A stretch of DNA of 64,000 nucleotides from an uncultured Prevotellaceae bacterium. Its GTDB lineage: Bacteria > Bacteroidota > Bacteroidia > Bacteroidales > Bacteroidaceae. Under the pieces are notes generated by a model that did not search any database, had not been told where the DNA came from, and worked only from the letters and a program-made list of their open reading frames with translations. The translations under genes were made by a program, and so were the position numbers. The stretch lies in NCBI GenBank assembly GCA_900318995.1, contig ONMR01000004.1:62001-126000 (forward strand), written 5' to 3'. Shown in pieces: positions 43,695 to 52,360 of this stretch (the stretch's first letter is position 1; every line of letters begins with the position of its first letter).

Positions 43695-45143
43695 TTACTT
43701 TCTGATTAAGAGGAGGTTCAACAATTTGCGTATCAACCAAGCCAGGACAAAATAGATTATGGTGATGATGAGCAGAGGAATGAGTGCATCAAACGTGCGG
43801 CTACGGATAAGGTCGCTGGCACGGGTCAGGTCCTGGATAGCTATGTATCCCACTATTGATGTACTCTGCAACAGTTTGACGCAATCGCCGGCATACAGCG
43901 GAAGACCATGGCGGAGCGCCTGCGGCAGTACTATACCGGTAAAGGTCTTGAAAGGGGTGAAACCCAGACTCAATCCGGCCTCGGTTTGTCCTACAGGTAC
44001 AGTGGATATGGATGAGTTAAAGATATTTCCGGCCGATGAGGCAAAGCTGAATGCAAATGTGATGATTGCCACAGACGACGCGCTCAAACCGGAACTTGCA
44101 AATACCACGTAGAACATGATGAGCAGCAGCACCAGAGTAGGGGTTCCCTGTATGAATGAGCCGTAAAGACCGGCTGCCGACCTTACCCAACGTCGGCGGC
44201 TGCGCAATGCGGCACACACACCCATTCCCAGAATGGTTCCAATCAGGATTGCAAGCACGGTTATCTTTATGGTCTCCACGAAACCGTCTGTTATCAGTTT
44301 CCAGCGATTCTCCCTGATAAGGTTCATCCTGAACCGTTCTCCTATTCCGATATGTGCACGCTTGCCATGATCCACTACTACATATACCGGATGGCACAAG
44401 TAATAAGAATCAGTGAAATCCATGAAAGTCTTTCTCTCCTCGGTTATAAAGATGTTGCCGCCTACCATATCTACTTGTCCGGCCTGTACGGCTGTAATGG
44501 CACCGCCAAGATCCTGTAACATTATCTCTATGGGACGCCCTAAATAATTGGCAAAACGGGTCAGCAGATCAGGGGTAAGCCCCATCCATTCACCACCTTC
44601 ACCAACATAACATACGGGATCCAGATTTGCGCATACCGCACAGCGCAAGGGCTGGGTATTCTTTATTTGTCCGGCATTGGGATCGGGTACCTGGGGGCCA
44701 TCCTTTGTCCAGTGTTCTATGATATCCTGTACTGGGATTGAGGCAAGGAACGTATTGAACTGCCCGGCTAGCTCTGTGTTTCCTTTTTTTACACAGTACG
44801 CAACCTCAAACAAGTCTTCTCCGTAAAAAGCCACTTTCAATCCCAAATCTTTCAGTGTACGCTCCGGAACCTCAATGTCATCGGCCACAAATACATCTGC
44901 CAGGCCCTGACGTATGGCCTGTAGGGCATCGGCTTGGGTGGCGGCAGCAAACACTTTGACATCTGAGCGTTTAGAGAACTTGTGCTCGTAGTAATTGCCT
45001 ACTGCAGTACTAAGTGTCAGACCGGAAAGGTCGGCCTCAGAGTTCAATACCAGATCCTTGTTCCTGCGATGCGAACATGATGCGCAGACAGCAAGTAACG
45101 ATATGCAGGCAATCAGTTGAATAGTAGTGTTCTTTACCTTCAT
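43695..45143 (-). CDS. Amino-acid ABC transporter: receptor fused to permease, lipoprotein
   Basis: 482 residues. Lipoprotein signal ([11 protein letters not shown], then SHRRNKD). About 30-255: periplasmic solute-binding domain of the SBP_bac_3 type ([38 protein letters not shown]). About 275-480: HisM/GlnP-type permease with [19 protein letters not shown] and the EAA loop region [22 protein letters not shown]. Such receptor-permease fusions (as in GlnPQ) capture amino acids at the outer side of the inner membrane. First gene of the minus operon; TAAGTTTG promoter at 45171-45178. Confidence 0.9.
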   Translation of the reverse strand: MKVKNTTIQLIACISLLAVCASCSHRRNKDLVLNSEADLSGLTLSTAVGNYYEHKFSKRSDVKVFAAATQADALQAIRQGLADVFVADDIEVPERTLKDLGLKVAFYGEDLFEVAYCVKKGNTELAGQFNTFLASIPVQDIIEHWTKDGPQVPDPNAGQIKNTQPLRCAVCANLDPVCYVGEGGEWMGLTPDLLTRFANYLGRPIEIMLQDLGGAITAVQAGQVDMVGGNIFITEERKTFMDFTDSYYLCHPVYVVVDHGKRAHIGIGERFRMNLIRENRWKLITDGFVETIKITVLAILIGTILGMGVCAALRSRRRWVRSAAGLYGSFIQGTPTLVLLLIMFYVVFASSGLSASSVAIITFAFSFASSAGNIFNSSISTVPVGQTEAGLSLGFTPFKTFTGIVLPQALRHGLPLYAGDCVKLLQSTSIVGYIAIQDLTRASDLIRSRTFDALIPLLIITIIYFVLAWLIRKLLNLLLIRK

Positions 45144-45170
45144 TTAATTGTATTCTGTTAATCCTTATTG

Positions 45171-45178
45171 CAAACTTA
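45171..45178 (-). promoter_or_regulatory. -7 box of the ABC transporter operon
   Basis: TAAGTTTG on the minus strand, 28 bases before the start codon. Confidence 0.5.
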
Positions 45179-45200
45179 TACAAAATCGGCAGATTTTATA

Positions 45201-45208
45201 TAAGTTTG
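45201..45208 (+). promoter_or_regulatory. -7 box of the GH54-like gene
   Basis: TAAGTTTG, 20 bases before the ATG at 45228; mirrors the divergent box at 45171-45178. Confidence 0.5.
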
Positions 45209-45227
45209 CTGATATTTACAACCAAAT

Positions 45228-47654
45228 ATGAAGAATTATTCCATCCTAATTACCGCCACTTTGATGCTGGCCGGTTGCACAGGCAAGGTCAAGGGACCCT
45301 GCGACATCTATGAGAAGTTTGGAACCGAGTGCGTGGCCGCTCACAGCACCACCCGCAAGCTCTACTCCAAGTATGACGGACCGCTCTATCAGGTGGTGCG
45401 TGAATCTGACGGCAAGACTCTTGACATAGGTACCATAGACGGAGGTTATGCCGATGCCGCCGCACAGGATGCTTTTCTGGAGGGAACTATCGGATACATC
45501 AGCATCATTTATGACCAGACTGGCCACGGGAATGACCTGATTCAGGCATCTCCGGGTACTTTCAACGGCCCGGCCAAGGGTGAGTTCAACACTTTGCCCA
45601 TTGCAGATATGGCTCCGGTTTCCGTTAACGGTCATAAGGCATATGGTGCGTATTTCATGCCCGGCATGGGATTGCGCAACAACAATGCCTCATATCTGCC
45701 TATCAATGACGAACCGGAGGGAATATATTACGTGGTGAACGGCAATCATTTTGACAGCGGCTGCTGCTTTGACTACGGCAATTCATCCACCAACGGACGT
45801 GCAGTGGGCCGCGGCACTATGGAGACCACATATTTTGGTACGTCCACAAACTGGGGCAGCGGCAACGGCGACGGCCCCTGGATCATGGCTGATATGGAAT
45901 CAGGACTATTCTCAGGTTTTAACGCCAAGAAGAATGATGTTCCGTCCATAACGGAATGGGAGTTTGTGACAGCCTATGTTAACGGAGGTGGCGGTAATAA
46001 ATGGGATCTGCGTGGCGGTGATGCCACAAAAACGGATGTGGTAACTTTCTATGAGGGCGAGCGTCCCTCATCACCCAGCCAGACAGATGTCTATTTCCCC
46101 ATGAGCAAGAAAGGTGGCCTGCTTCTGGCCAACGGCGGTGACAACGGAAACGGATCGGCCGGAACATTCTATGAGGGAGTAATAACCGCAGGCTATCCGT
46201 CATTTGAAGCAGTCAAAGCTGTCCAGGCAAATATAGCAGCGGTAAAATATGCAAGACAAACGCTCCAGGCTTCACGCCTGCGCACTTTCCGCAAGGAGGA
46301 CGGCAGGACACAGAATATGAGTGTCATTTTCCACAATAACACTTCTAATCCCATAACAGATATCAATCTTGGAGTGGAACTGCCTGAAGGATGGCAATCA
46401 GAGATGATTTACATGCAGGAATTTGAAAGCATCCTGCCTGGTCACGGTGTGAGCGCAGTATTCAGAATCACCATGCCCGATAAGGACGATGCCGGTTTTG
46501 CAAAAGCAACAGCAGAATGGGACGGCGGATCAGAATTCACATCATTCAGGATACGCAGTGCTGCGGCTGTGAGCATCAATGAGATAAGCCTGGGTAATGA
46601 GCAGTTCATTGAACTGTACAACGCATCGGACCAGCCGGTTGACCTGTCAGGTTGGGAGGTTGAGATAACCCGTAGCGGATGGGCGCCTGTCCGTGCCGCA
46701 AGACTGCCTGCTGGTACAGTAATCAAGGCAAAGGATTTCCTGGTGATGCGCCCCAACGCTGAAGCCCTTCAGTTTGACGAATTCCCGCTTACCAAGATAT
46801 TCATCCCTGTTTCAACGGCCCCCAAGAGCGTTTTCAAGGCCGGCAGTACATCACTCCCCGTAGCATCGGTTGACGGATTGAAGGCAGGTCAGAAGATAGG
46901 AATAGACTTGGGTGGCATGTATGAGGAGGTTACACTTACAAAGGTTGGAACCCCAGGCACCCAGACCGTACTGGTGGGTCCGGCAAAGGCTGGTGACAAG
47001 ACCCTGAACCTTGAGGTTACTGCAAACCTCAGTGAAGGTATGGAGATAACAATCAGCACGGGTCAGAGAAAAGAGGTGAGAAAAATCACCAAGGTCATTA
47101 AGGTGTCCGAGGCTCCGACGCCCAGACGCGGTTTTGGACAGCAGTCGCAGCCTCATGAGCCCGGTGTGGTTGAGATTGACAAGCCCCTCACCATTGATCA
47201 GATTGCAGGTGTCGATGTCTGGGCATTCGGCACTGGAATTGAGTTTACCCCCGCACTCAGGTATGACCACATGAGCGGTGATGCAATATCGGCCCCGCTT
47301 GTAAAACCTGCTAATGACGGCAGTTACAGCTACACCTATTCAACCCGTGCAGGTGCAATAGCACTATATCACGGTGATGTTCCGGTGGATGCCGTTATCT
47401 ACGGCTCCAAGCAGAGCAACTCAAGCGCCAACGGCACAATATGCAGGCCTGATTTGGCAGTCCTGGAGGGAGAGCAGACTCAGGGCGGCTGTCTGGCAGA
47501 GGTTCCGCAGATGCGTATGCCGCGCGGCATGAATCAGGGTCAGGCATTGGCCCCCACATACTCGCTGGTAAGGATGCCCGACGGCAATGACCGCGATGCA
47601 TTGTGTGAGATTCAGTACACACAGAATCCCACTCCCGGCGCATCAAACAAGTAA
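45228..47654 (+). CDS. GH54-like alpha-L-arabinofuranosidase with lamin-tail domain, lipoprotein
   Basis: 808 residues. Lipoprotein signal LMLAGC (Cys16). About 20-350: the catalytic jellyroll of GH54 arabinofuranosidases (CDIYEKFGTECVAAHSTTRK, LYQVVRESDGKTLDIG, CCFDYGNSSTNG). Next an NPCBM/NEW3-like domain (about 355-445). Then a lamin-tail/LTD-like domain (ISLGNEQFIELYNASDQPVD) that is interrupted by a long beta insert (about 530-650) and resumes with SYTYSTRAGAIALYHGDVPVDA. Releases arabinose from arabinan or arabinoxylan; convergent with a GH3 gene. LTD domains on GH54-type enzymes are not standard. Confidence 0.83.
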   Translation: MKNYSILITATLMLAGCTGKVKGPCDIYEKFGTECVAAHSTTRKLYSKYDGPLYQVVRESDGKTLDIGTIDGGYADAAAQDAFLEGTIGYISIIYDQTGHGNDLIQASPGTFNGPAKGEFNTLPIADMAPVSVNGHKAYGAYFMPGMGLRNNNASYLPINDEPEGIYYVVNGNHFDSGCCFDYGNSSTNGRAVGRGTMETTYFGTSTNWGSGNGDGPWIMADMESGLFSGFNAKKNDVPSITEWEFVTAYVNGGGGNKWDLRGGDATKTDVVTFYEGERPSSPSQTDVYFPMSKKGGLLLANGGDNGNGSAGTFYEGVITAGYPSFEAVKAVQANIAAVKYARQTLQASRLRTFRKEDGRTQNMSVIFHNNTSNPITDINLGVELPEGWQSEMIYMQEFESILPGHGVSAVFRITMPDKDDAGFAKATAEWDGGSEFTSFRIRSAAAVSINEISLGNEQFIELYNASDQPVDLSGWEVEITRSGWAPVRAARLPAGTVIKAKDFLVMRPNAEALQFDEFPLTKIFIPVSTAPKSVFKAGSTSLPVASVDGLKAGQKIGIDLGGMYEEVTLTKVGTPGTQTVLVGPAKAGDKTLNLEVTANLSEGMEITISTGQRKEVRKITKVIKVSEAPTPRRGFGQQSQPHEPGVVEIDKPLTIDQIAGVDVWAFGTGIEFTPALRYDHMSGDAISAPLVKPANDGSYSYTYSTRAGAIALYHGDVPVDAVIYGSKQSNSSANGTICRPDLAVLEGEQTQGGCLAEVPQMRMPRGMNQGQALAPTYSLVRMPDGNDRDALCEIQYTQNPTPGASNK

Positions 47655-47661
47655 AAGAATA

Positions 47662-47695
47662 GGGGATGATTCCAAGCGGAACCATCCCCTTTCAG
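47662..47695. terminator. Bidirectional terminator between GH54-like and GH3 genes
   Basis: GGGGATGATTCC, loop AAGC, GGAACCATCCCC (one wobble pair), then TTT; lies between convergent stops. Confidence 0.7.
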
Positions 47696-47710
47696 TATAA
47701 CCCATTTTAC

Positions 47711-50275
47711 TCAGTTAATCTGATATTTGAGTTTTTTAAGAGTGCTCAGGTCCGATGAGTTGCCGTACAGGATCTCATACTGTCCGGGCATGGTAGTCAT
47801 AAGGTTGTGGTTGGTATCGAACCACTCGAAAGACTCGGGGGTGAGCTCAAACTCCACCTTTACAGTCTTGCCCTTGGGTATTGATACGCGCCTGAATGCA
47901 CGCAGTGCGTGACTGGGACCTTCGGTATCACCGGGACGGCTCACGTAGAGCTGAACAACCTCCTGACCGTCCAGTTTTGATGTGTTCTTGACCTTTACGG
48001 TTACATATACCTTGTCACCGTCCTTGCGGATCTTGGCCTTGCCGTACTTGAAGGTGCTGTAGCTCAAGCCGTAACCGAAGGGGTAGAGGGGCTTATCTGT
48101 CATATAGCGGTATGTGCGGTCCTTCATTGAGTAGTCCTCAAAATCGGGGAGCTGGTCTGTTGACTTGTAGAATGTAACCGGCAGACGGCCTGCGGGGTTA
48201 TATGTGCCGTACAGGACCGATGCTACCGCGTTGCCGCCCTCCTCGCCGGGATACCAGGCCTGCAGGATTGCATCGCAGGCAGGCTCAACATCAGTCAGTC
48301 CCATTGCGGAACCGCTGAAGTTAACGAACACAACCTTTTTGCCGGCAGCCTTGAGAGCCTTGACAAGCTCTGTCTGTGCAGTGGGCAACTCTATCTTGGT
48401 ACGGTCACCGCCACGGAATCCCTCAATGCTTACAGGCATCTCCTCGCCCTCAAGTGAGGGAGATATACCTCCTGCAAAAATGATTACATCTGCATCGGCA
48501 CATGCGGCCACGGTCTTATCGACGCTTACCTCCTCCTCATAACCCAGGTCGAATGAGAGTGCGGCCAGACCGCTGCGGCAGCTATAGTTTATGGTAATCT
48601 CGTAATCCTGACCGGCCTTGGCGTTCAGGGTATAGACCTTGCGGGGCTCGTTGCCGTTACGGCCTGAGGCAACGCGGCGGCCGTCAACGCTGATTGATGC
48701 CTGACCCTGATTCTGCATGTAGAATGCCACCTGACCATCTTCGGTTGCATGGAAGGTCGATGTATATACGGCTGCAAAGTTCTCCAGGTTTACGTTGGGG
48801 GCGAATACTGTGGCACCACCGGTTGAGAAACGCAGCGGAGTGGCGTTGTGACGCAGTACATCGGGCTCACCCTCGGCGCGGGCATTGTTCCAGTATTTGG
48901 CGTCAAAACCCTGCTGGCCGCTGGCCTTGCACTGGCTGAACAGGCTTATCAGTGCCAGAGAGTTTGATGCGTAGTCACATCCGCGCATATACTCCACTTG
49001 TGCGCCTGTGGCCTGGATGCCGGCCAGCATGGTTACGGTGCGTGATGGGGTTCCGTTGTAGTTACCCCACTGCATTACAGAGTCATTGGCGTTGGGGCCC
49101 ATCACAACTACTTTCTTGCCGGTGCTGAGCGGCAGGATGCCGTTGTTCTTGAGCAGTACCATGCTCTCCTGGGCCATCTTGAGTGCCAGGGCGCGGTGCT
49201 CCTTGCTGTCAACTATGCTGTACGGTATCTTGCTCCATTCAACCTGGCTGGGGTCATCCATCTCGCCAAGTTCAAAACGGGCGGTCATCAGACGGGTTAT
49301 TGAAACATCTATATCTGACTCCTTGATAAGGCCGTCCTTTACAGCCTGTACCAGCTGGGCGTATGAGCTTCCGCACTCCAGGTCAGTACCGGTCAGTACG
49401 GCTTTTGATGTGGCGTGCTTGGCATCGGGCTCGGTATTGTGGTGGCCCTGGGTAAAGAAGTCGTTTATGGCCCAGCAGTCCGATACCACTATGCCCTTGT
49501 AGCCCCATTCGTTGCGCAGTATCTGCTGGAGCAGACGGTTGCTGCCGCAGCAAGGCTCATCCTCATAGCGGTTGTAGGCGCACATCACCTCTTTTACATC
49601 GGCCTCCTGCACCAGTGCCTTGAAGGCGGGCAGGTAGGTCTCACGCAGGTCACGTGCGGCTATGTTCTCGGCATTGAACTCGTGACGGTTCCATTCCGGA
49701 CCGCTGTGCACGGCAAAATGCTTGGCGCAGGCGTGCAGCTTGTCATATTTGGAATCGGCCGGGCCCTGCAGGCCGTTCACTACCGATACACCCATCCTGG
49801 ATGTCAGGTAGGGGTCCTCACCGTAGGTCTCCTGTCCGCGGCCCCAGCGTGGGTCACGGAATATGTTGATGTTGGGGGTCCAGAAAGTAAGACCCTGATA
49901 ACGGCGCAGTCCGCCGTTCTCACTGTATTGGGTTGATTTGGCGCGGGCCTCATCGCTCACGGCAGTAAATACGTCCAGCAGCAGGGCATCATCGAATGAT
50001 GCAGCCATACCGATGGCCTGCGGGAATACCGTAGCCAGACCGGCGCGACCCACACCGTGCAGGGCCTCGTTCCACCAGTCATAGGCTTTGATACCAAACT
50101 CGGGGATGGCGGGCGAACCGTTTTGCATAAGAGCTACTTTTTGCTCAAGAGTAAGACGGCTTACCAGATCGGCGGCACGCTGGGCGGCAGGCAGACTGGT
50201 ATTCTTGTAGGGCTGTGAATTACAGACAATGACTCCCGTGACGGCGCATAAGAGCGCAGTAAAAATTCTTTTCAT
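47711..50275 (-). CDS. GH3 family beta-glycosidase with PA14 domain
   Basis: 854 residues from MKRIFTALLCAVTGVIVCNS (signal peptide); the frame upstream to 50332 is not coding. The GH3 N-terminal barrel carries nucleophile Asp266 in GIVVSDCWAIND, a PA14 insert lies in the middle (FDAKYWNNARAEGEPDV to ALSFDLGYEE), then the GH3 C-terminal domain and a fibronectin-type tail. Similar to beta-glucosidase/beta-xylosidase BxlB-like enzymes of Bacteroidetes; exact substrate not decidable. Convergent with the GH54-like gene, so arabinoxylan breakdown is a reasonable context (inference). Confidence 0.92.
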   Translation of the reverse strand: MKRIFTALLCAVTGVIVCNSQPYKNTSLPAAQRAADLVSRLTLEQKVALMQNGSPAIPEFGIKAYDWWNEALHGVGRAGLATVFPQAIGMAASFDDALLLDVFTAVSDEARAKSTQYSENGGLRRYQGLTFWTPNINIFRDPRWGRGQETYGEDPYLTSRMGVSVVNGLQGPADSKYDKLHACAKHFAVHSGPEWNRHEFNAENIAARDLRETYLPAFKALVQEADVKEVMCAYNRYEDEPCCGSNRLLQQILRNEWGYKGIVVSDCWAINDFFTQGHHNTEPDAKHATSKAVLTGTDLECGSSYAQLVQAVKDGLIKESDIDVSITRLMTARFELGEMDDPSQVEWSKIPYSIVDSKEHRALALKMAQESMVLLKNNGILPLSTGKKVVVMGPNANDSVMQWGNYNGTPSRTVTMLAGIQATGAQVEYMRGCDYASNSLALISLFSQCKASGQQGFDAKYWNNARAEGEPDVLRHNATPLRFSTGGATVFAPNVNLENFAAVYTSTFHATEDGQVAFYMQNQGQASISVDGRRVASGRNGNEPRKVYTLNAKAGQDYEITINYSCRSGLAALSFDLGYEEEVSVDKTVAACADADVIIFAGGISPSLEGEEMPVSIEGFRGGDRTKIELPTAQTELVKALKAAGKKVVFVNFSGSAMGLTDVEPACDAILQAWYPGEEGGNAVASVLYGTYNPAGRLPVTFYKSTDQLPDFEDYSMKDRTYRYMTDKPLYPFGYGLSYSTFKYGKAKIRKDGDKVYVTVKVKNTSKLDGQEVVQLYVSRPGDTEGPSHALRAFRRVSIPKGKTVKVEFELTPESFEWFDTNHNLMTTMPGQYEILYGNSSDLSTLKKLKYQIN

Positions 50276-50340
50276 GACAAATATTATTGGTTTGTAGGCA
50301 AAGATACAAAAGGGTGAGGTTACGTTTAGCACTTTTTTTC

Positions 50341-50348
50341 TAATTTTG
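50341..50348 (+). promoter_or_regulatory. -7 box of the yhhQ-queF transcript
   Basis: TAATTTTG; the transcript would start near 50355, just ahead of the riboswitch aptamer. Confidence 0.55.
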
Positions 50349-50377
50349 CACCCGAGTAGCAGGAAGTGTCTGCTGCA

Positions 50378-50406
50378 AGTGTGCTTGGAACCACTATAAA
50401 AACAAG
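50378..50406 (+). promoter_or_regulatory. preQ1-I riboswitch
   Basis: A compact H-type pseudoknot. AGTG pairs with CACT, the loop holds CTTG, and the A-rich tail ATAAAAACAAG follows, whose CAAG pairs back to CTTG. This is the layout of preQ1-I aptamers (stem, C-rich loop, AUAAAAA tail). It ends four bases before the yhhQ start codon, so translational control is likely. The downstream genes for a queuosine-precursor transporter and QueF support the assignment. Confidence 0.7.
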
Positions 50407-50410
50407 TAAA

Positions 50411-51133
50411 ATGACTGAAAAAACTAATTCTGAGGGACAGCGCGGGCTGTCCGTAACGTTTGTGGTATTGGCAGTGACATTCTGTGTCTGCCTGATTACA
50501 TCAAATCTTTTTGTGCCAAGACTTTGGCGGGTAGGTAACACCTGGATGCAGCTTTCGGGTGCGGTAGTGATTTTTCCGATATCGTACATTATCAATGACC
50601 TGCTTACCGAGGTCTACGGTTACCGCAAGGCCATGAAGGTTATCTGGATGGGATTTGCCATGAGTGCGTTTGTGGCACTGGCAGCAGGTCTGGTAAGTAT
50701 CCTGCCTGCACCAATCGATCCCGAGAACCAGGCTGTGGCCGATAGTTTCAACCATCTCTTCGGACTCATTCCGCGCACGACAGCCGCATCACTGCTGGCT
50801 TTCATACTGGGGTCACACATGAACGCCTGGGTACTGTCCAGCATGAAGATTGCCACCAAGGGTAAGGGATTCGGATGGCGTGCCGTTGTATCCAGCATAG
50901 TCGGTGAACTTTCCGATTCTGTGATTTTTTACCCGCTCGCGTTCATCGGCTCAATGCCTTTCAAAACTATCCTGTCAATAATTGTAACTCAGGTTACCGT
51001 CAAGACTCTGTATGAGGTGATTATCCTGCCTGTGACTGCAATTATCTCACGCAAACTCAAGGAGAAAGAGGGTATAGACACCTTTGACTACGACATCAAG
51101 TACAATCCGTTCAAGATCAAAACCTTAGAATAA
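50411..51133 (+). CDS. yhhQ: Queuosine precursor transporter (YhhQ/QPTR family)
   Basis: 240 residues from [12 protein letters not shown]; an upstream in-frame ATG at 50366 lies in the riboswitch. Six or so membrane helices; [20 protein letters not shown] and [16 protein letters not shown] are family signatures. Takes up preQ0/preQ1-type bases across the inner membrane. One base separates it from queF. Confidence 0.92.
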   Translation: MTEKTNSEGQRGLSVTFVVLAVTFCVCLITSNLFVPRLWRVGNTWMQLSGAVVIFPISYIINDLLTEVYGYRKAMKVIWMGFAMSAFVALAAGLVSILPAPIDPENQAVADSFNHLFGLIPRTTAASLLAFILGSHMNAWVLSSMKIATKGKGFGWRAVVSSIVGELSDSVIFYPLAFIGSMPFKTILSIIVTQVTVKTLYEVIILPVTAIISRKLKEKEGIDTFDYDIKYNPFKIKTLE

Positions 51134-51134
51134 T

Positions 51135-51596
51135 ATGTCCCAAGACAGAAAGCAGGAGGGCCTGACCGCCCTTGGTAACAAGACCACATATTCAAACACC
51201 TATAATCCGGATGTCCTGGAGGCGTTTGAGAATCTTAATAAGGAGAATGACTACTGGGTGCGTTTTAACTGCCCGGAGTTTACAACTCTGTGTCCCATAA
51301 CCGGACAGCCCGATTTTGCCGAGATCCGCATCAGTTATATCCCTGATGTAAAGATGGTTGAGAGCAAATCTCTCAAACTCTATCTGCACAGTTACCGCAA
51401 TCACGGTGGATTCCACGAGGACTGTGTGAACCGCATCATGAAGGACCTTATCAAACTGATGGATCCCAAGTACATAGAGGTGACCGGTTTCTTTGTACCC
51501 CGTGGCGGCATATCTATATATCCGTACGCAAACTACGGCCGTCCCGGTACCAGATATGAGAAACTGGCCGAGCAGCGTATGGCCACTCACGAGTAA
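51135..51596 (+). CDS. queF: NADPH-dependent 7-cyano-7-deazaguanine reductase
   Basis: 153 residues, short (unimodular) Que[29 protein letters not shown] contains the catalytic Cys; the QueF motif [21 protein letters not shown] follows. Reduces preQ0 to preQ1, the step before Tgt in queuosine synthesis. Shares the preQ1 riboswitch transcript with yhhQ. Confidence 0.96.
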   Translation: MSQDRKQEGLTALGNKTTYSNTYNPDVLEAFENLNKENDYWVRFNCPEFTTLCPITGQPDFAEIRISYIPDVKMVESKSLKLYLHSYRNHGGFHEDCVNRIMKDLIKLMDPKYIEVTGFFVPRGGISIYPYANYGRPGTRYEKLAEQRMATHE

Positions 51597-51599
51597 ACT

Positions 51600-51641
51600 A
51601 TGACCAAAACGGAATTTGGAAACGACCCATTTGCGTCATGA
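51600..51641 (+). CDS. 13-residue leader frame duplicating the prdX start
   Basis: ATG ACC AAA ACG GAA TTT... reads MTKTEFGNDPFAS and stops with ATGA overlapping the prdX ATG (51638). The first six codons encode the same peptide as the first six of prdX, differing at four bases, all third positions. The rest of the frame lies in a partial B palindrome (about 51618-51638). May couple translation into prdX or simply be a scar. Confidence 0.35.
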   Translation: MTKTEFGNDPFAS

Positions 51642-52225
51642 CTAAGACTGAATTCGTATTGAGCTGGCTGGAGGAGCACGGGATAGAGTACCATGTGCAC
51701 TATCACCCGCCGTTGCCTACCATCGAGGAGGCGCTGGCCTATTGGAAGACAATCGATTCGACGCACTGCAAGAACCTGTTTTTCCGCAACCACAAGGGCA
51801 ACCGCCACTATATGGCCAGTTTTGAGTGCCACAAGAATCTGGACATTCACGGTCTGGAGCATATCGTAAAGCAAGGCAAACTCAGTTTTGCCAGTCCTGA
51901 ACGTATGGACCGATGCATAGGCGTAACGCCCGGTTCCGTGTGCGCATTCGGACTTATCCACGATATGAATCTGGTGGAGCATCCCGCAATCCTGAATCCC
52001 GATGGTACGCGTGATTTCGGCCGGATAAAGGAAGGTGTGAACCCCAAGGAACTCTTTGACAACGGCCACCGTGTAAAATACTTTCTTGATGCTGACCTCA
52101 AAAACGCAGAGAGGGTATCGTTCCACCCCTGTGAAAACACGGCCAGCGTTGTGGTGAGCAACGCCGGCTTTATGCGCTTCCTTGAGATATGGGGAGGCGA
52201 TGTGGAGTGGATAGAGGTGCAGTGA
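51638..52225 (+). CDS. YbaK/ProX-type aminoacyl-tRNA deacylase
   Basis: 195 residues of the YbaK/EbsC/PrdX editing family. It starts TEFVLSWLEEHGIEYHVH; KNLFFRNHKGNRHYMASF contains the conserved Lys region and GVTPGSVCAFGLIHD is the substrate-pocket loop. Hydrolyses mischarged tRNA such as Ala-tRNA(Pro) in trans. Follows queF after 41 bases occupied by the duplicated leader and B fragment. Confidence 0.88.
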   Translation: MTKTEFVLSWLEEHGIEYHVHYHPPLPTIEEALAYWKTIDSTHCKNLFFRNHKGNRHYMASFECHKNLDIHGLEHIVKQGKLSFASPERMDRCIGVTPGSVCAFGLIHDMNLVEHPAILNPDGTRDFGRIKEGVNPKELFDNGHRVKYFLDADLKNAERVSFHPCENTASVVVSNAGFMRFLEIWGGDVEWIEVQ

Positions 52226-52331
52226 CTTCTGTTATTACAAGCTCCCGGAATGTTGCCACAGATGGCATAAAACCTATATTAAGATTTTGTTACAATTTCT
52301 CCCGGACCTTTTGATTACGGAGTAGTTTGAG

Positions 52332-52339
52332 TATTTTTG
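52332..52339 (+). promoter_or_regulatory. -7 box of the Na/Pi transporter fusion
   Basis: TATTTTTG, 21 bases before the ATG at 52361. Confidence 0.5.
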
Positions 52340-52360
52340 TACTGAAATCAAAAGGTAAAG

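Noticed and set aside
51597-51641. Simple target-site duplication by the B fragment
   Set aside because: The two copies differ at four of 18 bases, all synonymous; a recent target duplication would be identical. Kept as a separate open finding.
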